Assembly: GCA_964448445.1 (NCBI GenBank) | Contig: CAYVAU010000030.1 | Coordinates: 1 to 17,794, forward strand | DNA from: B73-G16 sp964448445 | GTDB lineage: Bacteria > Desulfobacterota > B13-G15 | DNA: 17,794 bases | Reading direction: 5' to 3' | In this document: positions 1-7,293 of the stretch, piece after piece | Layout of the letters: each line of letters begins with the position of its first letter | How positions within the stretch are numbered: the first letter of the stretch is position 1 | Translations under genes and position numbers: made by a program | The notes under the pieces: generated by a model | Seen by the model: only the letters and a program-made list of their open reading frames with translations | Database searches by the model: none | What the model was told of the DNA's origin: nothing

Positions 1-34
1 GGGGGTGGTTGCCCTGAGTGTGGGGCCGAGATCG

Positions 35-955
35 ATGGAGTGGGGTTCTGAGGTGTCATCGGTTTCACTGGCGATAGGCGGAGGGAAGGGGGGGACGGGG
101 AAGAGCTTTCTGGCCCTGAACCTCGGGGTGGCCTTGGCGGAACTGGGGAAAAAGGTGGTGCTTTTGGACGTAGACCTGGCTGGTGGTGCCAACCTCCACA
201 CCCTCTTGGGTATATCCCTGCCCCAAAGGACCATAGAGCATTTCTTGAGGCGCGAGGCCGAAATAGAGGAGGTGATGCTCAATACCCCTGTTTTTGGGTT
301 GAAGTTGATATCGGGGGCATTGCTCAACCTTTCGGACAAGCTCCGGTATGAGGAAAAGAAGCGCCTGCTTAGGGCCTTAAAGGCCCTGAAGGCGGATTAC
401 CTCATCCTGGACCTCGGGGCCGGAATTTCCCCTTTCATCCTGGACCTTTTCCTTTCGGCCCAGAGGAAGGTGGTCGTGTTGACCCCCGAGGGGACCACCA
501 TCGAAAACGTCTATCGTTTCCTGCGGGGGGCTTATCTCAGGCGCTTGAGGAGGATGGCCGATGAAGGGATTCGCAAAATCATCGATTTGGCCTTCACCGG
601 CCAGGATCCCTCAATGAGAACCCCCTGGGAGCTCCTTTCCAGGATAGAGGGCCTTGACGGAGAGACGGCCTCAAGGTTCAGGGAGTCCCTCAGGGAATTC
701 GGCCTCTGTGTGATCGTCAACCAGTTGAAAAGGGGCGAGGAGAGGCAACTGGGCCTCTCCTTTAAGACCGTGTGCCGGAAGTACTTCGGCATAGATCCCC
801 TCTATCTGGGTTACATCCCCTTTGATCCCAAGGTCTCCTTTGCGATAAACCGGGGACGACCTTTCCTCCTCGAATACCCACACACGGAGGTTGCTCAATG
901 CATAAGGGGAATAGCCTCAAGGGTAATCAGCGGAAGGGAGATGGCAATTCCCTAG
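35..955 (+). CDS. MinD/ParA-family ATPase (FlhG-like)
   Basis: This is a cytoplasmic P-loop ATPase of the MinD/ParA/FlhG superfamily. The deviant Walker A motif GGKGGTGKS lies at about residues 16-24, the switch region LLDVDLAGGANLHTLLG follows, and a Walker B-like LILDLGAG is near residue 125. The later TPEGTTIENVYRF segment resembles the FlhG/MinD region after switch II. Such ATPases normally position a partner on a membrane or the nucleoid, but the target here is unknown. The start is uncertain: GTG at 5, ATG at 35 and GTG at 53 are all in frame; 53 has a purine-rich stretch (37-45) upstream and lies just before the conserved core. The gene overlaps the next CDS by 58 bases, so the two are probably cotranscribed and coupled. 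The C-terminus lacks an obvious MinD amphipathic membrane helix. The family assignment is firm; the specific function is not known. Confidence 0.85.
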   Translation: MEWGSEVSSVSLAIGGGKGGTGKSFLALNLGVALAELGKKVVLLDVDLAGGANLHTLLGISLPQRTIEHFLRREAEIEEVMLNTPVFGLKLISGALLNLSDKLRYEEKKRLLRALKALKADYLILDLGAGISPFILDLFLSAQRKVVVLTPEGTTIENVYRFLRGAYLRRLRRMADEGIRKIIDLAFTGQDPSMRTPWELLSRIEGLDGETASRFRESLREFGLCVIVNQLKRGEERQLGLSFKTVCRKYFGIDPLYLGYIPFDPKVSFAINRGRPFLLEYPHTEVAQCIRGIASRVISGREMAIP

Positions 956-1494
956 AGGATCCCTATGGGGTTTTGGACCTGCGGCCCGGGGCGGCGACCT
1001 GGGAGGTGGAGGAGGCTTACAGGCGCATAATGGCCGCCTTGGACCCCTCCAATCCCGGGGTGCTGGCCCTCTGGACCCCCGAGGAGCTGGAGAGGATGAG
1101 GCAGAAGGTCGAGGAGGCCTATCGGATCCTCACCCAAACCCCGGACAAGGGGGAAACCCAGTGTCCCCCCAGGGTCCAGGGGCTCCCCAAGGGGGCCATA
1201 GAGGAGATAAAGGCCCAGAAAGGGGGTCTTGGAGGTGAGGCCTTAAGGGAGATAAGGGAACGGTTGGGGCTGTCCCTGGAGGAGGTGTCCTCCCATATAA
1301 AGGTGACCAAGGGAACCCTTCGGGCCCTGGAGGAGGAGCGATTTGAATCCCTCCCCCCCTGGATATATGTGAAGGGCTTCCTCAAGGCCTATGCAAGGCT
1401 GCTTAAGGTGGATCCAGAAGAGGTGATCGGGACCTTTTGGGAACGCTACTGCCTCAGAAATCCCTCTCCAGGACGTAATCGGCAAGCCCAATGA
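898..1494 (+). CDS. J-like domain plus RodZ-type helix-turn-helix protein
   Basis: This is a 198-residue soluble protein with two recognisable parts. Residues about 21-82 (DPYGVLDL, then EEAYRRIMAALDP, then VEEAYRIL) have the helix pattern of a DnaJ J domain, but the HPD tripeptide is replaced by LDP at 48-50, so stimulation of DnaK is unlikely. Residues about 115-180 (LREIRERLGLSLEEVSSHIKV, then LEEERFESLPPWIYVKGFLKAYARLL) match the N-terminal HTH of RodZ/HTH_25. RodZ's transmembrane helix and periplasmic domain are absent. The ATG at 898 lies inside the upstream ATPase gene; no later ATG precedes the J-like part. The 3' end overlaps the convergent polyprenyl synthase gene by 41 bases. Pairing with a MinD-like ATPase suggests a joint role, possibly in positioning or cell shape; this is inference. 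Confidence 0.75.
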   Translation: MHKGNSLKGNQRKGDGNSLEDPYGVLDLRPGAATWEVEEAYRRIMAALDPSNPGVLALWTPEELERMRQKVEEAYRILTQTPDKGETQCPPRVQGLPKGAIEEIKAQKGGLGGEALREIRERLGLSLEEVSSHIKVTKGTLRALEEERFESLPPWIYVKGFLKAYARLLKVDPEEVIGTFWERYCLRNPSPGRNRQAQ

Positions 1495-2422
1495 GGGCTG
1501 TCCTTTCAGGAGAGGGTTCAAAGACCGTGAGCCTCTCCTTCGCCTCCTGAACGAAACCCTTCGCCCTTTGAACCGTATAGGCTATGCCTCCGTGCTTGCA
1601 GACCATCCTGATTACTGCCTCTATTTGCTCCTCGCTCTGCCCCGAATCCAGGATCACCTCCCTTATGAAGTCCCTCTCGGCCTTACTGCAATTCCTCAGG
1701 GCGTAAATAAGGGGAAGGGTCACCTTTCCCTCCCTCAGATCGGTTCCCACCCTTTTTCCCAAGGTTTCTTCGCGGCCGACATAATCCAGACAATCGTCTA
1801 TCAACTGGAAGGCTATCCCCACCTTAAGCCCGTAGTCGGCCAGGGCCTCCTCCTTCTCCGGGGGCGCGCCTCCCAGGATGGCCCCAATACGGGCTGCGGC
1901 CGACATCAGGCTGGCCGTCTTCTGGGTGATCATCCGGAGGTTCTCCTCCTCGGTCGTTGATAGGTCACCGGTCTTCATGAGCTCAAAGGTCTCGCCTTCG
2001 GCAAGCTGGGTCGTCGCCTCGGCCATGACCTGAAGGATTCTGAGGTCCCCCACCTCCACCATCATCGAGAAGGAGCGGCTGAAGAGAAAATCCCCGACCA
2101 GCACACTCGCCTCATTTCCCCAAAGGACATTGGCCGAGGGGTTTCCCCTGCGGACCTCGGCGTTGTCTATCACATCGTCGTGCAACAGGGTCGCCGTATG
2201 GATGAACTCTATGGCCCCCGCCAGGGGGATGTGGGCCTCACCCCTGTAACCACAGAGCCTCGAGGCGAGGATCAGCAGGGCGGGCCTCAACCTCTTGCCG
2301 CCGCTCTTGACCAAATGTTCCGCTATCCGGGTAATAAGGGGGACCCTGGATTTCAGCCTGCGCCTAAACTCCTCCTCCACCCGCCGAAGGTCGTCCTTGA
2401 TCAGGACAAGGACACCCTCCAT
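1454..2422 (-). CDS. ispB: Long-chain polyprenyl diphosphate synthase
   Basis: This trans-prenyltransferase condenses isopentenyl diphosphate onto an allylic diphosphate to make a long polyprenyl diphosphate, used for the quinone side chain. It is 322 residues from the chosen ATG. GGKRLRP (about 41-47) binds IPP diphosphate, the first Asp-rich motif DDVID is at 82-86, and the second, DDCLD, is near 208. The residue five before the first DD is Ala77, a small residue as expected for products longer than C20. The chain ends naturally at LADYVLERDF. An in-frame ATG at 2449 would add nine residues, but it lies inside a good promoter-like sequence, so 2422 is preferred although its ribosome site is weak. 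The gene symbol follows the octaprenyl synthase family; the exact chain length cannot be read from sequence. Confidence 0.9.
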   Translation of the reverse strand: MEGVLVLIKDDLRRVEEEFRRRLKSRVPLITRIAEHLVKSGGKRLRPALLILASRLCGYRGEAHIPLAGAIEFIHTATLLHDDVIDNAEVRRGNPSANVLWGNEASVLVGDFLFSRSFSMMVEVGDLRILQVMAEATTQLAEGETFELMKTGDLSTTEEENLRMITQKTASLMSAAARIGAILGGAPPEKEEALADYGLKVGIAFQLIDDCLDYVGREETLGKRVGTDLREGKVTLPLIYALRNCSKAERDFIREVILDSGQSEEQIEAVIRMVCKHGGIAYTVQRAKGFVQEAKERLTVFEPSPERTALIGLADYVLERDF

Positions 2423-2431
2423 GACGGCCCC

Positions 2432-2460
2432 ATAGTAGAGGAAGAGCATGGGATTGTCAA
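2432..2460 (-). promoter_or_regulatory. Sigma-70-like promoter for polyprenyl synthase
   Basis: On the minus strand TTGACA (2460-2455) is a perfect -35 box. Seventeen bases later comes TACTAT (2437-2432), which matches four of six -10 positions. Initiation about seven bases downstream would fall only about three bases before the ATG at 2422, giving an almost leaderless transcript, which would fit the lack of a clear Shine-Dalgarno sequence. Function is inferred from sequence only. Confidence 0.4.
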
Positions 2461-2536
2461 AAATTTTGCATGCCCTTGCTCCGCTCTGATATCCTTACCC
2501 CAAGGACAAAGGGAAGAAGGAAGACAAAGAGTTCTC

Positions 2537-2582
2537 CCAGAGGCTTCCGGCCTTTGGCATCCTGGGTTTCTGGCTCCTCTGG
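2537..2582 (-). terminator. Possible hairpin after clpB
   Basis: Just past the clpB stop, CCAGAGG and CCTCTGG (2576-2582 and 2537-2543) can pair on the minus strand, enclosing a smaller AGGC/GCCT stem. The region after it is pyrimidine-rich but has no uninterrupted U run, so this is a weak candidate for a terminator or for 3'-end protection. Otherwise the 2450-2585 interval holds only the promoter described for the polyprenyl synthase gene. Confidence 0.2.
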
Positions 2583-2585
2583 ACC

Positions 2586-5204
2586 TCAGCTTGCCGCCTC
2601 AGCCGCCTCGACCTCCCCTTCCTTCACCCGAAGGGTGAGCTGGCCGTCCTCGAAATCGACCACCACGCAATCGCCCTCCCTCACCTCCCCGGAGACGATC
2701 TTGTAAGCCAACGGTGTTTCCACCTCCCTCTGGATCGCTCGCCTCAAGGGCCTCGCCCCATAGTTGGGATCGTAGCCTATATCCACCAGGAAGTCCCTGG
2801 CCCTTTCGGTGAGCTCGATGGTTATCCTCCTTTCATCGAGCCTGCCCCTTAAGCGGTCGATCTGAAGATCCACGATCTTTCTCAGCTGTTCCCTGTTGAG
2901 GGATCTGAAGACTATGATCTCATCTACCCTGTTCAGGAACTCCGGCCTAAAATGCATCCTTAAGGCCTGAAGGACCATGTCCTTCATCCTCCGGTAACTT
3001 TCCTCGTCCGTCCCTTGGGATTCGAGGATGTACTGGCTGCCGATGTTGGAAGTCATGATGATGACCGTATTGGTGAAGTTGATGGTCCTGCCCTTGTTGT
3101 CGGTGAGCCTGCCGTCATCCAGGATCTGCAACAGGATGTTGAAGACATCAGGATGCGCCTTCTCTATTTCATCGAAAAGCACCACCGAGTAAGGCTTCCG
3201 CCTCACCGCTTCGGTGAGCTGTCCCCCTTCCTCATAGCCCACATACCCGGGCGGAGCCCCTATGAGGCGGCTCACCGAGTGTTTTTCCATGTATTCGGAC
3301 ATGTCGATGCGGATCATGTTCCTCTCGTCGTCAAAGAGCGCCTCAGCGAGGGCCTTGGCCAATTCCGTCTTTCCGACCCCTGTGGGCCCGAGGAAGATGA
3401 AGCTGCCGATGGGTCTATTGGGATCCTTGATCCCGGCCCTGGCCCTCAAGACGGCATCAGAAACCGCCTCAACGGCCTCATCCTGGCCCACAATCCTTCG
3501 GTGAAGCCTCTCCTTGAGCCTCAAAAGTTTCTCCCTCTCCCCTTCCAGGAGCCGCGACACGGGGATCCCCGTCCACTGGCTCACCACCTTGGCGATGTCC
3601 TCCTCGTCCACTTCCTCCTTCAGGAGCCTTTTTCCCCTTTGATCGAGCTTGGCCTCAAGCTGCTTCAATTCCCCCTCCAGGGCCATCAGTTTTCCGTATT
3701 TGAGTTCCGCCACCCGGTTCAGATCATATTGCCTTTCGGCGATCTCGATCTGCCGCTTGGTCTCCTCGATCTCGCGCCTTAAGCCCCTGATCCTCTCTAT
3801 GGCCTTCTTCTCTTCCTCCCATTGGGCCCTCAATTTTTCAGCATGACCCTTGAGCTCCTCCAGTTCCCTTTCCAGGCGCTGCAGGCGCCTCCTGCTCGCG
3901 GGGTCGGTTTCGCGCTTGAGTCCCTCGCGCTCTATCTCCAGTTGCATGATCCGCCTGGTCAGCTCATCAAGCTCAGCGGGCATGGAATCGATCTCCGAGC
4001 GGAGTCTCGCTGCGGCCTCATCCACCAAATCTATGGCCTTGTCGGGTAGGTACCGATCGGTGATATAGCGATGGCTCAGCACCGCCGCTGCCACAAGGGC
4101 CGAGTCCTTGATCCTGACCCCGTGATGGACCTCGTAGCGCTCCTTCAACCCCCTCAAGATGGAGATGGTGTCCTCCACGGAGGGTTCGTCCACATACACC
4201 GGCTGAAAGCGCCTCTCCAAGGCGCGGTCCTTCTCGATGTACTTGCGATATTCGTCGACGGTGGTGGCACCAATACAGTGAAGCTCTCCCCGGGCGAGCA
4301 TGGGCTTGAGGAGGTTGGATGCATCCACAGCCCCCTCGGCCGCCCCAGCACCTACGACGGTGTGAAGCTCATCGATGAAAAGGATTATCTGCCCCTCGGA
4401 TTCCTGGATCTCCCTGAGCACCGCCTTGAGCCTCTCCTCGAATTCCCCCCTGTACTTGGCTCCCGCTATGAGGCTCCCCATATCCAGGGCGATGATGCGC
4501 TTGTTCTTCAAACCCTCTGGGACGTCGTTGCGGACGATCCTCTGCGCCAGGCCCTCAACTATGGCCGTCTTGCCCACCCCCGGATCTCCGATCAGCACCG
4601 GGTTGTTCTTGGTCCGGCGGCAGAGGATCTGGATAACCCGCCTGATCTCCTCATCGCGACCTATCACCGGATCGAGCTTCCCCTGACGGGCCAGTTCGGT
4701 GAGATCGCGACCAAAGCGCTCAAGGGCCTGATAGGTGTCCTCGGGGTTGGGGCTGGTAACCCTCTGGCTCCCCCGCACCTTCCTCAACGCCTCCATGAAC
4801 CTCTGACGGTCAAGCCCGAACTCCCTGAGGAGCCTCCCCGATACCCCTTCCTCTTCGATCATGGCCAAAAGGAGGTGCTCAACGCTTATGTACTCATCCC
4901 TTAGGGCCTTGGCCTCATCCTCGGCCTTCGCCAGCACCCGATGAAACCTCTGGGAGGGATAAAGTTGACCACCGCCTCCCCTTATACTCGGAAGGGATTT
5001 CAGGAAGGCCTCAAGTCTCCCCCGCAGGACTTGGGGATCGACCCCTGCCTGTGAGAGGATCTTGGGGGCCAATCCCTCGGGCTGATCCAGAAGGGCCAAA
5101 AGCAGGTGTTCGGGCTCAAGTTGCTGGTGCCCGTAGCGGGCCGCTATGGTCTGGGAGCTGTAAAGGGCCTCCTGGACCTTCTGGGTGTATTTCTCAACGG
5201 CCAT
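2586..5204 (-). CDS. clpB: ATP-dependent disaggregase ClpB
   Basis: ClpB is a hexameric AAA+ chaperone that extracts polypeptides from aggregates together with DnaK. The 872-residue protein is full length. It has the N domain (about 1-145, with two Clp_N repeats), AAA-1 with Walker A GDPGVGKT at about 206-213 and Walker B ILFIDELH, a long charged coiled-coil middle domain rich in Glu, Arg and Lys (about 400-520), and AAA-2 with GPTGVGKTELAKALAE near 600, the pore loop GYVGYEEGG, VVLFDEIEKAH and sensor 2 GARPLRRAIQ. The presence of the middle domain separates it from ClpA and ClpC. The ATG at 5204 is chosen because a strong GGAGGAAGG lies just upstream; the in-frame TTG at 5219 would lie on that ribosome site. 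It is downstream of dnaK on the same strand, with a terminator in between. Confidence 0.97.
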   Translation of the reverse strand: MAVEKYTQKVQEALYSSQTIAARYGHQQLEPEHLLLALLDQPEGLAPKILSQAGVDPQVLRGRLEAFLKSLPSIRGGGGQLYPSQRFHRVLAKAEDEAKALRDEYISVEHLLLAMIEEEGVSGRLLREFGLDRQRFMEALRKVRGSQRVTSPNPEDTYQALERFGRDLTELARQGKLDPVIGRDEEIRRVIQILCRRTKNNPVLIGDPGVGKTAIVEGLAQRIVRNDVPEGLKNKRIIALDMGSLIAGAKYRGEFEERLKAVLREIQESEGQIILFIDELHTVVGAGAAEGAVDASNLLKPMLARGELHCIGATTVDEYRKYIEKDRALERRFQPVYVDEPSVEDTISILRGLKERYEVHHGVRIKDSALVAAAVLSHRYITDRYLPDKAIDLVDEAAARLRSEIDSMPAELDELTRRIMQLEIEREGLKRETDPASRRRLQRLERELEELKGHAEKLRAQWEEEKKAIERIRGLRREIEETKRQIEIAERQYDLNRVAELKYGKLMALEGELKQLEAKLDQRGKRLLKEEVDEEDIAKVVSQWTGIPVSRLLEGEREKLLRLKERLHRRIVGQDEAVEAVSDAVLRARAGIKDPNRPIGSFIFLGPTGVGKTELAKALAEALFDDERNMIRIDMSEYMEKHSVSRLIGAPPGYVGYEEGGQLTEAVRRKPYSVVLFDEIEKAHPDVFNILLQILDDGRLTDNKGRTINFTNTVIIMTSNIGSQYILESQGTDEESYRRMKDMVLQALRMHFRPEFLNRVDEIIVFRSLNREQLRKIVDLQIDRLRGRLDERRITIELTERARDFLVDIGYDPNYGARPLRRAIQREVETPLAYKIVSGEVREGDCVVVDFEDGQLTLRVKEGEVEAAEAAS

Positions 5205-5217
5205 TTCCTTCCTCCTC

Positions 5218-5247
5218 AAAAAATTGGGGCGGCCTCAAGGCCGCCCC
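5218..5247 (-). terminator. Intrinsic terminator between dnaK and clpB
   Basis: A perfect 9-bp stem, GGGGCGGCC paired with GGCCGCCCC (5239-5247 and 5226-5234), closes a 4-base loop and is followed on the minus strand by AATTTTTT (5225-5218). This is a textbook Rho-independent terminator eight bases after the dnaK stop. The T run ends directly at the clpB ribosome binding site, so clpB mRNA must arise from read-through or from a promoter inside dnaK. Confidence 0.9.
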
Positions 5248-5255
5248 CTTCTGGA

Positions 5256-7145
5256 TCACTTCTTCTCCTCGTATTCGGCATCTATCACGTCATCGCCCCC
5301 TTTTCCCCCACCCTCGGAGGACTGACCGTAAGTGCCGGTGGCCTGCTGATAGGCCTTCTCGGAGATGGAATATGCCACCTGCTGGAGATCGTTCATCAAC
5401 TGGCGTAACCTCTGGGCATCGGGGGCCTCCTCCTTGCAAAGCCTCCTTATCTCCTCTATGAGGGACTGAGCCCTGTTCCTGTCGGACTCGGGAACCTTGT
5501 CGCCCAGGTCCTTGAGCTGCTTCTCGACCTGATAGGCGAAATTGTCGGCCTGGTTCTTGAGCTCGGCCAACTCCCTGCGCCTCCTGTCCTCCTCCGCATG
5601 GGCCTCCGCCTCCTTCATCATCCTCTCGACCTCTTCCTTCGGCAGGTTCGTGGAACCGGTTATGGTCACCTTCTGTTCCTTACCGGTGGCCTTGTCCCTG
5701 GCGGTGACGTTGAGGATGCCGTTGGCATCTATGTCGAAGGTGACCTCTATCTGAGGCACCCCCCTCGGGGCAGGGGGTATGCCCTCCAGGTAGAACCGCC
5801 CAAGGGACCTGTTGTCCCTGGCCATGGGCCTTTCGCCCTGCAGCACGTGGATCTCCACCGAGGTCTGGAAGTCCTCAGCCGTGGTGAAGATCTCGGTCCT
5901 GCGGACGGGGATGGTGGTGTTGCGTTCGATGAGCTTGTGGAAAAGCCCGCCTTTGACCTCGACCCCAAGCGAGATGGGAACCACATCCAGCAGCAGTATG
6001 TCCTTGTATCCGCCGACGAGCACAGCCGCCTGGATGGCCGCACCCACTGCCACCACCTCATCGGGGTTCACCCCCTGGCAGGGCTCCTTCCCGAAGACCT
6101 CCCTCACGAGCTTCTGGACCGCGGGCATCCTGGTCGCACCGCCGACAAGCACCACCTCATCGATATCCTTGGGCGTGAGCTTGGCATCCTCCAAGGCCTG
6201 AAAGAGCGGACCCTTGAGCCTTTCAAACAGGTCGCTGCAAAGGGACTCAAACCTCGCTCGGGTGACGGTTATGTCCAGGTGCTTAGGACCCGAGGCATCG
6301 GCCGTGATGAAGGGGAGGCTTATGCGGGTCTCAAGGAGCGTGGAAAGCTCACATTTTGCCTTCTCACAGGCCTCATAGAGGCGCTGCAGGGCCTGAGGGT
6401 CCTTCCGCAGGTCTATCCCGTGCTCCTTCATGAACTCATCGGCAACCCAGTCCACCAGCCTCTTGTCGAAGTCATCACCGCCCAGGTGGGTATCCCCAGA
6501 GGTCGCCCGAACCTCAAACACCCCCTCTCCGACCTCCAGGATGGAAACATCGAAGGTCCCTCCGCCGAGATCGAAGACCAGGATCGTGGCATTGGCCTTC
6601 TTATCGAGCCCATAGGCCAGGGAAGCCGCCGTGGGCTCGTTTATGATCCTCAGGACGTTGAGACCGGCGATCTCCCCCGCGGTCTTTGTGGCCTGACGCT
6701 GGGCATCGTTGAAGTAGGCGGGAACCGTTATGACCACATCGGTGACCCTCTCACCCAAATACCTCTCCGCATCATCCACCAGCTTCTTCAGGATCATGGC
6801 CGAGATCTCCTCTGGGGCATAGAGCTTCCCCATCACCTCGACGCGGGCGGCATTGTTGGGGCCGGAGACCACTTTATAGGGAACGCGTTTTATTTCCTCC
6901 TGGACCTCCTCGTAGCGACGCCCCATGAACCTCTTTATGGAAAAGACGGTGTTTTCCGGATTGAGGATGGCCTGCCTCTTGGCGAGTTGACCCACCAGGC
7001 GCTGACCATCTTTGGTGAAGGCCACAACCGAGGGCGTGAGCCTTGAGCCCTCTGCATTGGGGATAACGGTGGGCCTATCCCCCTCCATTATGGCCACCAC
7101 CGAGTTTGTCGTCCCCAGGTCAATTCCCAAAGCCCTTTTTGCCAT
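5256..7145 (-). CDS. dnaK: Hsp70 chaperone DnaK
   Basis: DnaK binds exposed hydrophobic peptides in an ATP-controlled cycle and passes aggregated clients to ClpB. The 629-residue protein is full length. It has the nucleotide-binding domain (GIDLGTTNSVV at the N-terminus, NEPTAASLAYG, FDLGGGTFDVSILEV, VLVGGATRMPAVQ), the interdomain linker LLLDVVPISLGVE where DVTPLSLGIE is commoner, the substrate-binding domain, the helical lid, and the typical tail DDVIDAEYEE. The ATG at 7145 is favoured because GGAGGTGGAGG precedes it; the in-frame GTG at 7154 lies within that ribosome site. No grpE, dnaJ or hrcA is adjacent, and no CIRCE element is seen upstream. It is divergent from the transketolase gene. 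Confidence 0.97.
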   Translation of the reverse strand: MAKRALGIDLGTTNSVVAIMEGDRPTVIPNAEGSRLTPSVVAFTKDGQRLVGQLAKRQAILNPENTVFSIKRFMGRRYEEVQEEIKRVPYKVVSGPNNAARVEVMGKLYAPEEISAMILKKLVDDAERYLGERVTDVVITVPAYFNDAQRQATKTAGEIAGLNVLRIINEPTAASLAYGLDKKANATILVFDLGGGTFDVSILEVGEGVFEVRATSGDTHLGGDDFDKRLVDWVADEFMKEHGIDLRKDPQALQRLYEACEKAKCELSTLLETRISLPFITADASGPKHLDITVTRARFESLCSDLFERLKGPLFQALEDAKLTPKDIDEVVLVGGATRMPAVQKLVREVFGKEPCQGVNPDEVVAVGAAIQAAVLVGGYKDILLLDVVPISLGVEVKGGLFHKLIERNTTIPVRRTEIFTTAEDFQTSVEIHVLQGERPMARDNRSLGRFYLEGIPPAPRGVPQIEVTFDIDANGILNVTARDKATGKEQKVTITGSTNLPKEEVERMMKEAEAHAEEDRRRRELAELKNQADNFAYQVEKQLKDLGDKVPESDRNRAQSLIEEIRRLCKEEAPDAQRLRQLMNDLQQVAYSISEKAYQQATGTYGQSSEGGGKGGDDVIDAEYEEKK

Positions 7146-7199
7146 TTCCTCCACCTCCCTTTCAGTTGTCCTCGTTCAAGTTAACCATCCCTTTTGCCA

Positions 7200-7233
7200 T
7201 TTCAAGCCTTTATAAATCCTTGTCTTTTTCAAG
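7200..7233 (-). promoter_or_regulatory. Tandem CTTGAAA boxes upstream of dnaK
   Basis: On the minus strand CTTGAAA occurs twice, at 7233-7227 and 7206-7200, in the dnaK leader region. CTTGAAA is the -35 box of sigma-32 heat-shock promoters. TATAAA lies 12 bases after the first box, but no CCCCAT-type -10 box is visible, so the assignment to a heat-shock promoter is tentative. Confidence 0.25.
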
Positions 7234-7248
7234 GGGTTATGCCATAAA
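7220..7248 (+). promoter_or_regulatory. Candidate promoter for transketolase operon
   Basis: TTGTCT (7220-7225) and CATAAA (7243-7248) are spaced by 17 bases and each matches four of six consensus positions. A small GC-rich hairpin (GCCCC-GGA-GGGGC, 7257-7269) follows in the leader, with T-rich sequence after it, so it could attenuate transcription. This is weak evidence from sequence alone. Confidence 0.25.
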
Positions 7249-7293
7249 AGGGGTGGGCCCCGGAGGGGCTACCTTTGTTTTTGGGGGTGGGTT

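Noticed and set aside
4071..4904. Open frame of 277 codons on the plus strand
   Set aside because: Antisense to clpB AAA-1 and the N domain, which are fully conserved on the other strand.
5205..5219. TTG start for ClpB at 5219
   Set aside because: The five added codons contain the ribosome binding site of ATG 5204.
5598..7046. Open frame of 482 codons on the plus strand
   Set aside because: It is entirely antisense to dnaK, has no recognisable motif, and reflects the codon bias of dnaK.
7146..7293. CIRCE element for HrcA
   Set aside because: No TTAGCACTC-N9-GAGTGCTAA or close variant occurs in the dnaK upstream region.
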